Assembly (NCBI RefSeq): GCF_024105655.1
Contig: NZ_JAAAMH010000017.1
Coordinates: forward strand, 1 to 62,594
Direction: 5' to 3'
From: Aliihoeflea sp. 40Bstr573
Lineage (GTDB): Bacteria; Pseudomonadota; Alphaproteobacteria; Rhizobiales; Rhizobiaceae
DNA length: 62,594 bases
Below are positions 34,684 to 44,714 of the stretch, piece after piece; within the stretch, counting starts at the first letter, position 1, and each line of letters starts with the position of its first letter. The notes beneath the pieces are model-generated. The model saw only the letters and a list, made by a program, of their open reading frames with translations, did not search any database and had not been told where the DNA came from. Made by a program: the position numbers and the translations under genes.

Positions 34684-37600
34684 GTGGCCATCACACACTT
34701 CACGCCCCAGATCATCGGACGCGCTGACGGGCGCAGTGCCGTGCTGTCGGCCGCCTACCGCCACTGCGCGAAGATGGAGCATGCGGCCGAGGCCAGGGCT
34801 GTCGACTATTCGGGCAAGCGCAATCTCGCTCACGAGGAATTCCTGCTTCCTGGGAATGCGCCGAAGTGGGCGCGTGAGATGATCGCGGACCGTTCGGTCG
34901 CGGGCGCCGCGGAAGCGTTCTGGAACAAGGTCGAGGCGTTCGAACAACGCGCCGACGCGCAGTTCGCCAAGGAGTTCATCATCGCCCTGCCGGTGGAGCT
35001 GTCGAAGGCGCAGAACATCGCCCTGGTGCGCCAGTTCGTCCAAGAGCAGGTGCTCGGCCGCGGTCAGGTCGCCGATTGGGTCTATCACGACGATCCGGGC
35101 AATCCGCATGTGCATCTGATGACGACGCTGCGCCCGCTGACTGAGAGCGGCTTCGGAGGCAAGAAGGTCGCCGTGATCGGTGCTGACGGCCAGGCGGCCC
35201 GCACGAAAACCGGCAAGATCCAGTATCGTCTCTGGGCCGGCGAGAAGACCGAGTTCCTTGAGCAGCGGCAACGCTGGCTCGATCTCCAGAACCAGCACCT
35301 CGCGTTGGGCGGTTTCGAGATCCGCGTCGATGGACGTTCCTATGCGGAGCGCGGCATCGATCTCGTGCCCACAACCCATATCGGCCCGGGCGCAAAGGCG
35401 ATCGAGCGCAGGGCAATGCGCGAGGGCAGGGACACCAGCCTCGAACGTCTCGCATCGCATGCGGCTGCGCGCGCGGTGAACGCCGAGCGCATTCAGGCCC
35501 GGCCGGAGATCGTGCTCGATCTCCTCAGCCGCGAAAAGAGCGTCTTCGACGAGCGCGACATCGCCAAGGTGCTTCATCGCTATATCGACGATCCGGTAGC
35601 GTTCCAGCAGCTCCTGGCGCGGATTCTTCAGAGCCCGGATTGTCTTCGTCTCGAAACCGGGACCGTCGATTTCGCGACCGGTGCGCGCTTGCCGGACAAG
35701 CTCACCACGCGCGAGTTGATCCGCCTTGAAGCGGAGATGGTATCCCGCGCGTCCGCGCTTGGGAAGGCGAAGGGATTCGGCGTCCGGGAGAAGATTGTCG
35801 CCGACGTTTTCGCGCGTCACGACCGTCTTTCAGACGAGCAGCGCACGGCCATCGCGCACGTGACCTCCGGCGCGCGGATTGCCACCGTTGTCGGCCGCGC
35901 CGGCGCCGGCAAGACAACCATGATGCGCGCGGCGCGCGAGGCATGGGAGGCGGCAGGCTACACCGTGGTCGGCGGCGCGCTTGCCGGCAAGGCGGCCGAG
36001 GGCCTCGAGACGGAAGCGGGAATCCCGTCCCGCACCCTGGCATCCTGGGAACTGCGTTGGAACGAGGCACGCAACCGCCTCGACAACAAGACGATCTTCG
36101 TCATGGACGAGGCCGGCATGGTCGCCTCGAAGCAGATGGCGACATTCGTCGAGACCGTCTCGAGGGCAGGCGCCAAGCTCGTCCTGGTCGGCGACGCCGA
36201 ACAGCTCCAGCCGATCGAGGCGGGTGCCGCCTTCCGCGCCATCGTCGAGCGTACCGGCTATGCCGAACTCGAGACGATCTACCGCCAGAAGGACGCTTGG
36301 ATGCGCACCGCCTCGCTCGATCTGGCGCGCGGCAATGTGACGGCGGCGCTCTCGGCCTATAGAGGCCACGGCATGGTGATCGGGGAGAAGCTGAAGGCCC
36401 AGGCGGTCGAGAGTCTGATCGCATCCTGGAACCGTGAATATGATCCCGAAAAGTCCACGCTCATCCTGGCCAATCTGCGTCGCGACGTGCGTGAACTCAA
36501 CCGTCTCGCCCGCGAAAAGCTGGTCGTGCGCGGCATCGTCGGCGAGGGCTTCACGTTTCAAACGGAAGAGGGAACACGGCATTTCGACGCTGGTGACCAG
36601 ATCGTGTTCCTCAGGAATGAGGGCGCGCTCGGTGTCAAGAACGGCATGATTGCCAAGGTGGTCGAAGCCGGGCCAGGCAAGATCGTCGCCGAGATCGGCG
36701 AGGGTGCGGACAAGCGCCGCGTTGAAGTCGAGGAGCGGTTCTATCGTAATCTCGATCTCGGCTACGCCACCACGATCCACAAGAGCCAGGGCGCGACCGT
36801 CGATCGCGTGAAAGTGCTCGCCTCGCTCTCGCTGGACCGGCATCTGACCTATGTGGCGATGACCCGGCATAGGGAGGACCTCCAGCTCTTTTACGGCGCG
36901 CGGTCGTTCCAGATCGCGGGTGGGCTCGACAGGCTCCTGTCGCGGCGCAACGCCAAGGAAACCACGCTCGACTATGCCGCCGGACGCTTCTACCGGCAGG
37001 CGCTCAGCTTCGCCAACAGCCGTGGACTTCATCTTATGCGGGTCGCCCGCACACTCGCTCGCGACCGGCTGGAATGGACGCTGCGCCAGAAGCGGCGCCT
37101 TGCCGATCTCGGCCGAAAGCTTCGCGCCGTCGGCACCCGCATCGGCCTCTTCGACACCACCCTGTCCGCCGTCCAATCGAAAATGGAGGCCGCGCCGATG
37201 GTCAAGGGCGTCACCACATTCGCCAAATCCATTACCGACGTCGCGGCCGAGAGGGTCCACGCGGAAAAGGAGGTTGCCAGACAGTGGGAGGAGGTCTCCG
37301 ACCGGTTCCGTCTGGTCTTTTCCGATCCGGAGGCGGCGTTTCGCGCCTTGCGCTTCGATGCCATTCTCGCCGATCCCGCAATAGCATCGGAGCGTCTCGG
37401 ACAGCTCGCGCGTGAACCCGCTTCGATCGGTTCGCTGCGTGGCCGTGAAGGATTGCTGGCGGGCCGGGCGGAACGGGAGGCACGACGTGAGGCCGAGGCC
37501 AATATCCCGGCACTCGGGCGCGAGATTGAGCGCTACCTGCGTTTGCGTGAAGCGGCCACGCGCAGGCTCGAGGCCGATGAAACGGCGCTGCGCCATCGCG

Positions 37601-37989
37601 TCTCTATCGATATTCCCGCGCTTTCACCCGCTGCGCGCGTCGTGCTCGAAAAGGTGCGCGACGCGATCGACAGCAATGATCTTTCGGCAGCACTTGGGTT
37701 CGCGTTGGCCGATCGCATGGCCAAAGCCGAAATCGACGGCTTCAACAAGGCGGTTTCCGAACGGTTCGGGGAACGCACATTGCTATCGAATGCCGCGCGG
37801 GACACCGAAGGCGCCGTGTTCAGCAAGGCAGCTCTCGGCCTGCCAGCGGCCGAACGCGAAAAGCTCGCAGCGGCCTGGCCAATGATGCGCACGGCGCAGC
37901 AGCTCGCGGCCCACGAGGGCACCGTCCAGGCGCTCAAGGAAACCGAGGCGCTGCGTCAGAGCCAGCGTCAGTCCCAGGTGCTCAAATGA
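34684..37989 (+). CDS. traA: Ti-type conjugative relaxase-helicase TraA
   Basis: The protein starts at GTG 34684 ([20 protein letters not shown]) and has 1101 residues. The relaxase domain has Tyr25 (SAAYRH) as the probable nicking residue and [13 protein letters not shown] with the metal-binding histidines (H135, H142, H144). The RecD/TraI-like helicase domain has [11 protein letters not shown] near residue 403, [26 protein letters not shown] and [12 protein letters not shown] coiled-coil C-terminus follows. TraA nicks oriT, attaches to the 5' end and unwinds the transferred strand. It heads traA-traF-traB, with a 4-bp overlap to traF. Confidence 0.95.
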   Translation: MAITHFTPQIIGRADGRSAVLSAAYRHCAKMEHAAEARAVDYSGKRNLAHEEFLLPGNAPKWAREMIADRSVAGAAEAFWNKVEAFEQRADAQFAKEFIIALPVELSKAQNIALVRQFVQEQVLGRGQVADWVYHDDPGNPHVHLMTTLRPLTESGFGGKKVAVIGADGQAARTKTGKIQYRLWAGEKTEFLEQRQRWLDLQNQHLALGGFEIRVDGRSYAERGIDLVPTTHIGPGAKAIERRAMREGRDTSLERLASHAAARAVNAERIQARPEIVLDLLSREKSVFDERDIAKVLHRYIDDPVAFQQLLARILQSPDCLRLETGTVDFATGARLPDKLTTRELIRLEAEMVSRASALGKAKGFGVREKIVADVFARHDRLSDEQRTAIAHVTSGARIATVVGRAGAGKTTMMRAAREAWEAAGYTVVGGALAGKAAEGLETEAGIPSRTLASWELRWNEARNRLDNKTIFVMDEAGMVASKQMATFVETVSRAGAKLVLVGDAEQLQPIEAGAAFRAIVERTGYAELETIYRQKDAWMRTASLDLARGNVTAALSAYRGHGMVIGEKLKAQAVESLIASWNREYDPEKSTLILANLRRDVRELNRLAREKLVVRGIVGEGFTFQTEEGTRHFDAGDQIVFLRNEGALGVKNGMIAKVVEAGPGKIVAEIGEGADKRRVEVEERFYRNLDLGYATTIHKSQGATVDRVKVLASLSLDRHLTYVAMTRHREDLQLFYGARSFQIAGGLDRLLSRRNAKETTLDYAAGRFYRQALSFANSRGLHLMRVARTLARDRLEWTLRQKRRLADLGRKLRAVGTRIGLFDTTLSAVQSKMEAAPMVKGVTTFAKSITDVAAERVHAEKEVARQWEEVSDRFRLVFSDPEAAFRALRFDAILADPAIASERLGQLAREPASIGSLRGREGLLAGRAEREARREAEANIPALGREIERYLRLREAATRRLEADETALRHRVSIDIPALSPAARVVLEKVRDAIDSNDLSAALGFALADRMAKAEIDGFNKAVSERFGERTLLSNAARDTEGAVFSKAALGLPAAEREKLAAAWPMMRTAQQLAAHEGTVQALKETEALRQSQRQSQVLK

Positions 37990-38519
37990 CCCGCAGGCGT
38001 CGCGCGCTCGCAATTCTCGGGATCGGCGCCACTTCCGTGATCAGCCTGTTAGCCCTCGGCTATGTAGGCGGCCTGCGCATTAATCTTACGCCGAGCTATC
38101 CGCTCGGAGTCTGGCGGATCGTGCCACTCGATCGCGAGGTTGCTGTCGGCGACCTGGTCATCATCTGTCCGCCGCCAACGTCTGCATTCACACTCGCGCG
38201 GCTGCGGGGATATCTGCATTCGGGGCTATGCCCGGGATGGCTGAGCCCGCTGATCAAGACCATCGCTGCGATGCAGGGACAGCGCGTGGAGATCGCCGGT
38301 TCCGTTTCCGTCGACGGAATGCCGCTCGCAGGCTCCGAGCTGCGCGCGGCGGACGCCGAGGGAAGGGCGCTTCTTCGCTACCCCGGCGGCATCGTCCCGC
38401 CCGATCACATCTTTCTCCACTCTGATTTCGCAGGTTCATATGACTCGAGATATTTCGGGCCGGTCCCGATCGCCGGTGTCCTCGGCCTGGCGCGTCCGGT
38501 CCTTACCAGTGATCCCTAA
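37986..38519 (+). CDS. traF: Conjugative transfer signal peptidase TraF
   Basis: A 177-residue S26-family serine protease anchored by one N-terminal hydrophobic segment (residues 8-28). The catalytic serine lies in [12 protein letters not shown] (S37) and the catalytic lysine in [11 protein letters not shown] (K91). DSRYFGPVP near the end is the classic final box. TraF matures and cyclises the TrbC pilin. Its start overlaps the traA stop (ATGA), and its 3' end overlaps the traB frame. Confidence 0.92.
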   Translation: MTRRRRALAILGIGATSVISLLALGYVGGLRINLTPSYPLGVWRIVPLDREVAVGDLVIICPPPTSAFTLARLRGYLHSGLCPGWLSPLIKTIAAMQGQRVEIAGSVSVDGMPLAGSELRAADAEGRALLRYPGGIVPPDHIFLHSDFAGSYDSRYFGPVPIAGVLGLARPVLTSDP

Positions 38520-39675
38520 CGCCGCAAAGACCATCGGGCTCGCGGTGCTTGCCGTTGCCGCCGGAGCAATCGCATGGAGCGGCAATCCCCTCACCCTCCC
38601 GCTCGCCTTCGCCTTTCCCGTCCTGTGGGCCAATTCTCCTTCCCGGATCGCGGCCGGAATTGTGTCGGCGGGATATTTCCTCGCCGCGTCACGCGGTCTG
38701 CCACAGGGTGTTGTCAATTACTTTGGCAGCGGGATCGCCGAAGGTCTCGCGCTCTGGCTTGGCGCATCGCTCGCCTTCGTCGCCGTGCATGCTGTGCTGT
38801 GGACATCGCGGCCCGGGACGGGACGAACCCTTCGATATGCCGCCGCGGTAATCCTCATGAGCGTGCCGCCCTTCGGAATCGTGGGTTGGGCGCATCCGAT
38901 CACGGCGGCCGGGATCGTGTTCCCGGGCTGGGGATGGTGGGGCCTCGTGGCGGCCGCGATCGGCCTCCTCGCCATGACAACGAAGTTTTGGCCGATCGCA
39001 ACGCTCGTCTGGGGAGGAGCGTTTGTCTGGTCCGCCGCAACCTGGACGGAGCCCAGCCTGCCCCAGGGCTGGATCGGTGTCGATACGAAATTCGGGGGTG
39101 AGCGCGGCACATATGCCGAGTTGTTCCAGCATCGCGAGACGATCGCCGCAGTAAAGGCGGCAGCGGCCCAGGGCAACAAGATCGTGGTACTGCCCGAGGG
39201 TGCCGCCGGTGTGTGGTCGCCGACCGTTGAACGCCTTTGGGTCCGTGAACTCAAGGGAGTCGACGTCACCGTCAATGCCGGAGCGATCCTGGTTGACGGG
39301 CAGGGCTATGACAATGTCATGGTCGAAATCTCGGGCGAAGGAGCGCGCATCCTCTACCGAGAGAGAATGCCGGTGCCAATCTCAATGTGGCAGCCCTGGC
39401 TAACGCTGATTGGCGAGTCCGGCGGCGCGCGCGCGCACTTCTTCGCCAATCCGATCGTCGAAACCGGCGGTGTGCGGTTGGCGCCGCTGATATGTTATGA
39501 GCAGCTGATTGTCTGGCCCGTCCTGCAATCGGCACTCTACGCACCCGACATCATTGTGGCGACGGGAAACGGCTGGTGGACAGACGGCACAAGCATCGTC
39601 GCTATTCAGAAGTCAGCAACCATTGCCTGGGCGCGGCTCTTCGATCTTCCACTTATCATGGCGTTCAACATCTGA
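38509..39675 (+). CDS. traB: Conjugal transfer protein TraB (nitrilase-like membrane protein)
   Basis: GTG 38509 gives 388 residues that begin, as in Ti TraB proteins, just before the first membrane helix ([19 protein letters not shown]). The ATG at 38440 would add 23 residues lying inside traF and is less likely. Five or six membrane segments are followed by a carbon-nitrogen hydrolase domain with [11 protein letters not shown] (Glu), and APLICYEQL (Cys), resembling apolipoprotein N-acyltransferase. Its precise job in transfer is unclear, but it increases mating efficiency in Ti plasmids. The C-terminus ends at MAFNI, possibly slightly shorter than usual. No traH follows. Confidence 0.85.
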   Translation: MIPNAAKTIGLAVLAVAAGAIAWSGNPLTLPLAFAFPVLWANSPSRIAAGIVSAGYFLAASRGLPQGVVNYFGSGIAEGLALWLGASLAFVAVHAVLWTSRPGTGRTLRYAAAVILMSVPPFGIVGWAHPITAAGIVFPGWGWWGLVAAAIGLLAMTTKFWPIATLVWGGAFVWSAATWTEPSLPQGWIGVDTKFGGERGTYAELFQHRETIAAVKAAAAQGNKIVVLPEGAAGVWSPTVERLWVRELKGVDVTVNAGAILVDGQGYDNVMVEISGEGARILYRERMPVPISMWQPWLTLIGESGGARAHFFANPIVETGGVRLAPLICYEQLIVWPVLQSALYAPDIIVATGNGWWTDGTSIVAIQKSATIAWARLFDLPLIMAFNI

Positions 39676-40435
39676 GAGGAGCAGACAATGGGCGCTGAGC
39701 TATCCGCACCCCGTGTCGCTATGCAAATTGCCTCAGCCTCAAGGAACTGCGAATTTCTGTTTTTTCGGGCTGTACGGTTCGCATCAGGGGACCACGCTAC
39801 CTGCGGCGATGTCTTCTCGCAGAAATTAGATGGCGCGAACCAAGCCGAAATGGAAAGTACAACCCGATCATGAAGAGCATTTGCGAAGGCTCGGATCTGA
39901 TCACGCATGCTCCTTGATTTTCTGCAGCCGTTGTGCATCTAAAAGATGAACAAAAAAGTCATCTTTTAGCCCTCGAACTCACGCAGCAAAAACAGGGCGT
40001 CAGGTGGAGATTTGCGACCACATAGCTCGGGACAATGATCGCCTTCATTGAGCCGGAGCTGATCCCGGCGCCATTTCGTCGGGCGTAGGCCAGGTCTTGA
40101 ATGCGACCGACGGGCGATCGCTTCGAGCGTACCGTTCGCTACGGCCTGGACGAGCACGATGGAGGCGCGGCCAGCAGCCCCAGAACGTGAGCGGTTCGGG
40201 CGCCCGAACGGTGGCTGGCCGCGTGATTGTCGCCGCTGCGGCGGTTACGAGGAGATTCGATGGTTGAGCATTGCGGCTCCTTTCTTGGGTTCCTCTCGGT
40301 TGGGCCTCAGAAGTTGCCTTGGGGCCGGCATAGAATCCTCGTGCATCACGGGGCAGGAATGTCGCTTGGTCCAGTCTTCCTTGATCAACGATCAGCGGTC
40401 GTACGCACTACAGCACTGCAGGAGGAGCATTGAGC
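39676..40435. other. Region between traB and luxR, no gene recognised
   Basis: The stretch holds several short frames without motifs. traH, which usually follows traB, is absent. A perfect AT-rich inverted repeat lies at 39939-39969. The final bases GGAGGAGCATTGAGC form the ribosome-binding site of the luxR gene, whose promoter must lie here. Confidence 0.45.
39939..39969. repeat. Perfect 11-bp AT-rich inverted repeat
   Basis: CTAAAAGATGA (39939-39949), loop ACAAAAAAG, TCATCTTTTAG (39959-39969). The stem is perfect. It has no T-run on the plus strand, so it is not an obvious terminator for traB; it may be a regulator-binding site or terminate from the opposite strand. Confidence 0.6.
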
Positions 40436-41185
40436 ATGAGACGGCGCGATCGACATGACGATGATCTAGAACTGTTCGAACTGCTCGCAAACCTAGAGGA
40501 GATCGCAGAAGCGACTCGGATTCCCGCGCTCTTGTGCAGGCTACTCGAGATTTATGGACTGAAGTCCGTCGCTTATCTGGGCTCTGGGCTCGCGGCGCAG
40601 CCTGGGCAAGGTCCATACCTCGCGGTAACCTATTCGGACGACTGGGTCGATCACTACAAGGCCCAGCGCTTCGTCGATGTTGATCCTGCTGTGCAGATCG
40701 GCATGCGACGCATGCTGCCGATCGACTGGGATACCTTCGATCGGAGAGACAAGAACGTGCGGCGTCTGTTCGGTGAGGCCGCTGAGTTCGGACTCGGCCG
40801 CCGCGGCATCTCTCTTCCCGTCCACGGCCAGCATGGTGACAGGGCCTTGGTCTCGATCACGAGCGACGCCAGCGATCGGGACTGGAGACACTTACGCCTC
40901 TACTACATGCGCGACTTCCAAATGCTGGCCCTCCATATGCATCAGGCCATCCTGCGGCTGGAGGGCCAGAGAGTGGAGACCGCCAGCCTGTCTCCGCGCG
41001 AGCGGGAATGTTTGTTGTGGGTCGCCGAGGGGAAGACGGCGTGGGAAACCGCTATCATCCTGGGTTTGTCGGAGCACACGGTGCGCTGCTACCTCGAGAG
41101 CGCCAGACATAAGCTCGGAGCTGCCAACAACACCCATGCGGTGAACAAAGCCGGCAAGGCTAGTCTGCTCAGCCAAATACCGTAA
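40436..41185 (+). CDS. LuxR-family acyl-homoserine-lactone receptor
   Basis: ATG 40436 (after GGAGG; a TTG at 40430 is an alternative) gives 249 residues. The autoinducer-binding domain has DDWVDHYKAQRFVDVDPAV and IDWDTF, supplying W70, Y74, D83 and W98, the contacts made with acyl-homoserine lactone in TraR/LasR. The C-terminal HTH has LSPRERECLLWVAEGKTAWE and SEHTVRCYLESARHKLGAAN. It lies 83 bp upstream of a luxI gene, so it is probably the cognate receptor of that synthase. It is a second AHL receptor besides TraR on this replicon. Confidence 0.9.
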   Translation: MRRRDRHDDDLELFELLANLEEIAEATRIPALLCRLLEIYGLKSVAYLGSGLAAQPGQGPYLAVTYSDDWVDHYKAQRFVDVDPAVQIGMRRMLPIDWDTFDRRDKNVRRLFGEAAEFGLGRRGISLPVHGQHGDRALVSITSDASDRDWRHLRLYYMRDFQMLALHMHQAILRLEGQRVETASLSPRERECLLWVAEGKTAWETAIILGLSEHTVRCYLESARHKLGAANNTHAVNKAGKASLLSQIP

Positions 41186-41208
41186 ATCCGGCAGATACAC
41201 CGGATTTA
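41183..41208. promoter_or_regulatory. Perfect 9-bp dyad between luxR and luxI
   Basis: TAAATCCGG (41183-41191), spacer CAGATACA, CCGGATTTA (41200-41208). It begins within the luxR stop codon and lies about 60 bp before luxI. It may be the operator where the LuxR protein acts on luxI, or a transcription terminator for luxR, although no T-run follows. It differs from the classic tra box. Confidence 0.5.
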
Positions 41209-41268
41209 GGGTCCTTCTCCCGGGGGTTAGTTGCTTCAGCGTTTTCAACAAACGCAAGGAGCAACACC

Positions 41269-41928
41269 ATGATCACCATCGTCGAAGGCGCGGAACGCGA
41301 GCGTCACTCCACCCTGATCGATGAAATGTTTCGGATGCGAGCAGCGGTCTTCGCCGACCGGCTCGAATGGGACGTCGCCGTCACCGATGGCAGGGAGATC
41401 GACCGCTTCGACGCCGAAGATCCCCTCTACCTACTTTCGCTCGACGACCGGACCGGGGCGCTGCAGGGGGCGGTCCGACTGCTGCCGACCACCGGCCCGA
41501 ATATGCTGCGTGACGTCTTTCCGGTTCTTGTGCCGGGTGGGGCGCCGGCGAGCCCCCTCATCTGGGAAAGCTCCCGGTTCGCCGTAAATCCTGCCGCGCT
41601 CAACGCATGCGAACGTGCGGAAGCCAACCATGTCGTGAACCGCACAACGATCGAGCTTCTTTGCGGCATCGTCGAGGTTTGCCAGCGTGCCGGCATCGAG
41701 CACGTTGTGTCGGTCTTCGACGCGCGGATGGCTCGGATCTTTCGCTCGATCGACTGCGCCTTCGAGATCATCGGAACTCCGACCCGCATCGGTAGGACGA
41801 TGACCTATGCCGGCGTGTTCGACATGTCGGACGACATGCGAGAGCGATTGGGGGAAGCAGGCAGGCTTCTCGCGCCTGTGCTGGCGACCTTTGAGCCGCA
41901 GCAGATTCCGGGTCCCCGCCACGTCTGA
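41269..41928 (+). CDS. traI: LuxI-family acyl-homoserine-lactone synthase
   Basis: A 219-residue synthase with every conserved residue of the family: R24, F28 and W34 (FRMRAAVFADRLEW), D45 and D48 (EIDRFDAED), R70, F84 (RDVFPVL), E100 and R103 (WESSRFAV). It makes AHL from SAM and an acyl-ACP. ATG 41269 follows AAGGAG. In Ti plasmids traI is the first gene of the trb operon; here it stands apart beside a luxR gene on the opposite strand. It probably provides the signal for TraR as well, so I use traI tentatively. Confidence 0.9.
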   Translation: MITIVEGAERERHSTLIDEMFRMRAAVFADRLEWDVAVTDGREIDRFDAEDPLYLLSLDDRTGALQGAVRLLPTTGPNMLRDVFPVLVPGGAPASPLIWESSRFAVNPAALNACERAEANHVVNRTTIELLCGIVEVCQRAGIEHVVSVFDARMARIFRSIDCAFEIIGTPTRIGRTMTYAGVFDMSDDMRERLGEAGRLLAPVLATFEPQQIPGPRHV

Positions 41929-42219
41929 TTGACCACCGCTTTTGTCAAATGGTTCTCTGGTCGACGCGGCAATCATGTCCTATAACGGCCCCGAGGCGGT
42001 ACGCGCCGCCTTGGGGCTTAGAAACCCCACCACAGAGCAGGTGTCGGCTATCGCGACACCAAAGGATCCTCTGGCCATCGGCCGGGGGCCTGCGGCGTAT
42101 GTCCAGGCACTCGTGCTAAAGGTCGTAGGGACCGTCTGTGGCGGTTTTCTAACCCCCGGCTTGGGGTCGAGATCTTATCGTTCGCGGGGGCGCACCGCGA
42201 ACCAAGCCGCAGGGATTGC

Positions 42220-42612
42220 ATGCGAAGGAAACCAGACGTCGACATAGGACCCGGCCGGGCGGCGACATCCAGTGTCATTCAGGCTCTCCTGGCTGAGCTG
42301 TCAGAGAACGAGCTGAAGCAGGTGGCCGTCGCGGTTATCCGGGAGAACAGGAGCCGGCTCCAGAAAGCACAGGAGCTATTCGAGGAGGTCAGCCGGCTTG
42401 ACGCCGCCGGTTCGAGAGACGAGCATCTGGGGCATCTGGGGCATCTGGGGCATCTGGGGCATCTGGGGCATCTGGGGCATCTGGGGCATCTGGGGCACGA
42501 CTATTGGATCGCCATGCTCAACCTCCACGCCCAGCATCTAATAGTGAGCCTGGTGATCGAACGTCTCGGATTCGTGCCCGAGGTCGACGGACAGCGCCCG
42601 GTACTCAATTAG
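42220..42612 (+). CDS. traM: TraM-like quorum-sensing antiactivator with an internal HLG repeat
   Basis: The 130-residue protein aligns with Agrobacterium TraM: the N-terminal helix LLAELSENELKQVAVAVIRE, KAQELFEEVSRL, and the C-terminal MLNLHAQHLIVSLVIERLGF. TraM binds TraR and blocks its DNA binding until AHL is abundant. It is about 28 residues longer than usual because of eight tandem His-Leu-Gly units in the linker between the two main helices. It converges on traR with a 15-bp gap, so TraM is opposite to its target, as expected. The repeat could alter the strength of inhibition or bind metal. Confidence 0.85.
   Translation: MRRKPDVDIGPGRAATSSVIQALLAELSENELKQVAVAVIRENRSRLQKAQELFEEVSRLDAAGSRDEHLGHLGHLGHLGHLGHLGHLGHLGHDYWIAMLNLHAQHLIVSLVIERLGFVPEVDGQRPVLN
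42424..42495 (+). repeat. Eight tandem copies of CATCTGGGG inside traM
   Basis: The 9-bp unit CATCTGGGG repeats without a mismatch across 72 bp and encodes (His-Leu-Gly)8. Perfect identity suggests recent expansion by slippage. Because the unit is a multiple of three, gain or loss of copies keeps the frame. The following codons (CAC GAC) begin a further, diverged unit. Confidence 0.97.
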
Positions 42613-42627
42613 CCGGCTTGGTCGTGA

Positions 42628-43332
42628 TTAGATCAGCCCGATTCGCGTGGCAATAGTGCCTGCCTGTCGGTTGTTCGCGGCGCCAAGTTTGCTTGTAGCG
42701 GTGTCGATGTAGGACCGCACCGACCGATACGAGATGTCCAGCATGTGCGCGATGTCCTGCATCGCCATCCCTTCCGCGAACCAGCGCAGGCACTCCGCCT
42801 CGCGCGGTGAGAGCCGGATGCCGGAGGCAAGCGACACGTCTCCGCTCGCCGCTCCCAACCGCGAGTGCACGAAAGCGACCGCAACCGCAGCGGTCACCGG
42901 ATCGATGTCCTCGCTCAGCGTCGATACAGCCCTCCCGCTCGCGAGCGTAAACACCATGCGGTCCCTGAATCCGACAGGAATCGAGATGGAGATCCCGGAC
43001 CTGATGCCGAACCGCTCCGCCTCAACGCAGAACCTGATCACGTCCCGCCGCCCGTTGCGCCTCGCCTCATCCGCCGACCATGAGAACAACGGCGGTCCGT
43101 GCTTTGCCTTGGTCACCACCGGATCGACCCAAATGAACTCCCGTTGCACATAGAGCTCCTGCCACGCGCGCGGGTAGTTCGAGACCGCAAAACTCTCGGG
43201 ACCGCGAAGATAGAGGTAGGCGAAGAAGTCGAAGCCCGTATCTTCCGCGAAATCCCGCAAAGACCGACGGGCCGCACGCTCGTCGAGCGGCAGCGAAAGC
43301 CTGTCGATGAGATTGAGCAGATTGGCGTTCAA
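42628..43332 (-). CDS. traR: Quorum-sensing transcriptional activator TraR
   Basis: TTG 43332 gives exactly 234 residues, the size of pTiC58 TraR, and puts the four AHL contacts at W57, Y61, D70 and W85, in the same numbering as TraR (RAWQELYVQREFIWVDPVV, then FSW). An ATG at 43410 would add 26 residues unlike the family. The C-terminal HTH has LSPREAECLRWFAEGMAMQD and SVRSYIDTATSKLGAAN. TraR-AHL activates tra and trb promoters. It is the last gene of the trb run (2 bp after trbI if counted from 43410). Confidence 0.9.
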   Translation of the reverse strand: MNANLLNLIDRLSLPLDERAARRSLRDFAEDTGFDFFAYLYLRGPESFAVSNYPRAWQELYVQREFIWVDPVVTKAKHGPPLFSWSADEARRNGRRDVIRFCVEAERFGIRSGISISIPVGFRDRMVFTLASGRAVSTLSEDIDPVTAAVAVAFVHSRLGAASGDVSLASGIRLSPREAECLRWFAEGMAMQDIAHMLDISYRSVRSYIDTATSKLGAANNRQAGTIATRIGLI

Positions 43333-43412
43333 TGGTGGGCGGGTCCAATGGCAAGCCGTGCGACAGAAGGCGACCCTTCTGCACGGTGCGTTGAAAACGA
43401 AAGGGGTCATAG

Positions 43413-44714
43413 CTATCGATACGACCCGGGGAAGACGACGTCCTGGTCGACCAGGACATTGAACCGGTAGCCTGGACGGATCTCGAGTGTCGGCTGGACA
43501 TTGAGGTTGCGCGAGACCGTCTGCTCGGAGATCTGCCCGAAGGTTTCGGCGAAGGAGCGCCGGGCGGCGTCCTCGGCACTGTTGGCCGTGCCGAAGCTGT
43601 TGCGGTCCTGCGGCAGCATCATTTCGGTCCCGGCCCCGATCAGGGCGACGAGGATCGCCGATCCGAACGTGCGCAGATAATGGTTGTCGACCTGATCCCG
43701 GAAGCCACCGTAGCCTGCGGCATCGGTCCCCGCCATGCCGCCGATCTGCAGCGTCGATCCGTTCGGAAAGATGAGATCGGTCCAGATGACAAGTACGCCG
43801 TCCTGCCCGAATGTGACCTCGGAATCGTAGCGGCCGAAGAGCTTCGATCCCTGCGGGATGAGAAGGTGCCGACCCGTCGCGCTGTCATAGACATTCTGCG
43901 AGACCTGAGCCGTAATCCGCCCGGGAAGGTCCGAATTGATGCCCGTAATCAGCGTGGCCGGGATGACCGACCCGCGCTTGAGCTCATAGGGCGAAATCTG
44001 GCCGACGACGGGATTGGGAAGGTAACCAAGGTCCCGGATGTCCTGATTGAAGAAGCGCTCCTTGGCCGCTTGCCCGTTCGCGTCCCTGGCGCCACCAAGC
44101 CCCGCCTCCATGGCCGCGGCGTATAGGTCAAGCGCGCTCTGCGGCCGCGTTGTCGACGATTGCGATTGGCCAGGCACCGTGGCTCTGCCGTCGTTGGCGT
44201 CAGCCGAAAAGCCGCCCAGCGAAACGGCGATCGGGGAATCGAACGCCGCGTCATTGGCTTGATAGCGCGCCATGCGCTGACGGTGGAGCTCGCGCATGAG
44301 CTGTTCTTCTTGCTCTCGCTCAAGTCTGGCTCGCCATATCTCTTCGGGCTCCAGAGCCGCCCGTTGCTGTTCGGCCGTGGACGCATCCGGTGGCTCCGGC
44401 ATGAACGGGTTTTCCTCTGGCTCCGCCGGCTCAATCGGAATCGGTTGCGGTTGCGGTTGCGCCGGTTCGCCGATGATGCCGTCCGGGACACCCTCCTTGA
44501 GCTGGTCGGCATGCGTCGAGGCCGGGCGGGAGCCAGGTGTGAACGCTGCATCGTCATCGCCCAGGCGAATGCCGCGCGAGGACAGGCCATAGAAAATCGC
44601 GGCCAGAAAGAGCACCACCAGCATGATCGCTACGACGATCGGCAGGCGATTGAGGCGCCGGATTCGCGGCCCGCCAGTCAGATCGGAGCCACCGAGCTTG
44701 AGACTCTCGGTCAT
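43413..44714 (-). CDS. trbI: Mating-pair protein TrbI (VirB10-like)
   Basis: A 433-residue protein with an N-terminal cytoplasmic tail, one membrane helix (LPIVVAIMLVVLFLAAIFYGL), a long Pro/Glu-rich periplasmic region (PQPQPIPIEPAEPEENPF), and the VirB10 beta-barrel-like C-terminus (GSVIPATLITGINSDLPG, LLIPQGSKLFGRYDSEV, ANSAEDAARRSFAETFGQ). It spans the envelope and senses ATP use by the channel. It overlaps trbH by 4 bp. Confidence 0.93.
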   Translation of the reverse strand: MTESLKLGGSDLTGGPRIRRLNRLPIVVAIMLVVLFLAAIFYGLSSRGIRLGDDDAAFTPGSRPASTHADQLKEGVPDGIIGEPAQPQPQPIPIEPAEPEENPFMPEPPDASTAEQQRAALEPEEIWRARLEREQEEQLMRELHRQRMARYQANDAAFDSPIAVSLGGFSADANDGRATVPGQSQSSTTRPQSALDLYAAAMEAGLGGARDANGQAAKERFFNQDIRDLGYLPNPVVGQISPYELKRGSVIPATLITGINSDLPGRITAQVSQNVYDSATGRHLLIPQGSKLFGRYDSEVTFGQDGVLVIWTDLIFPNGSTLQIGGMAGTDAAGYGGFRDQVDNHYLRTFGSAILVALIGAGTEMMLPQDRNSFGTANSAEDAARRSFAETFGQISEQTVSRNLNVQPTLEIRPGYRFNVLVDQDVVFPGSYR

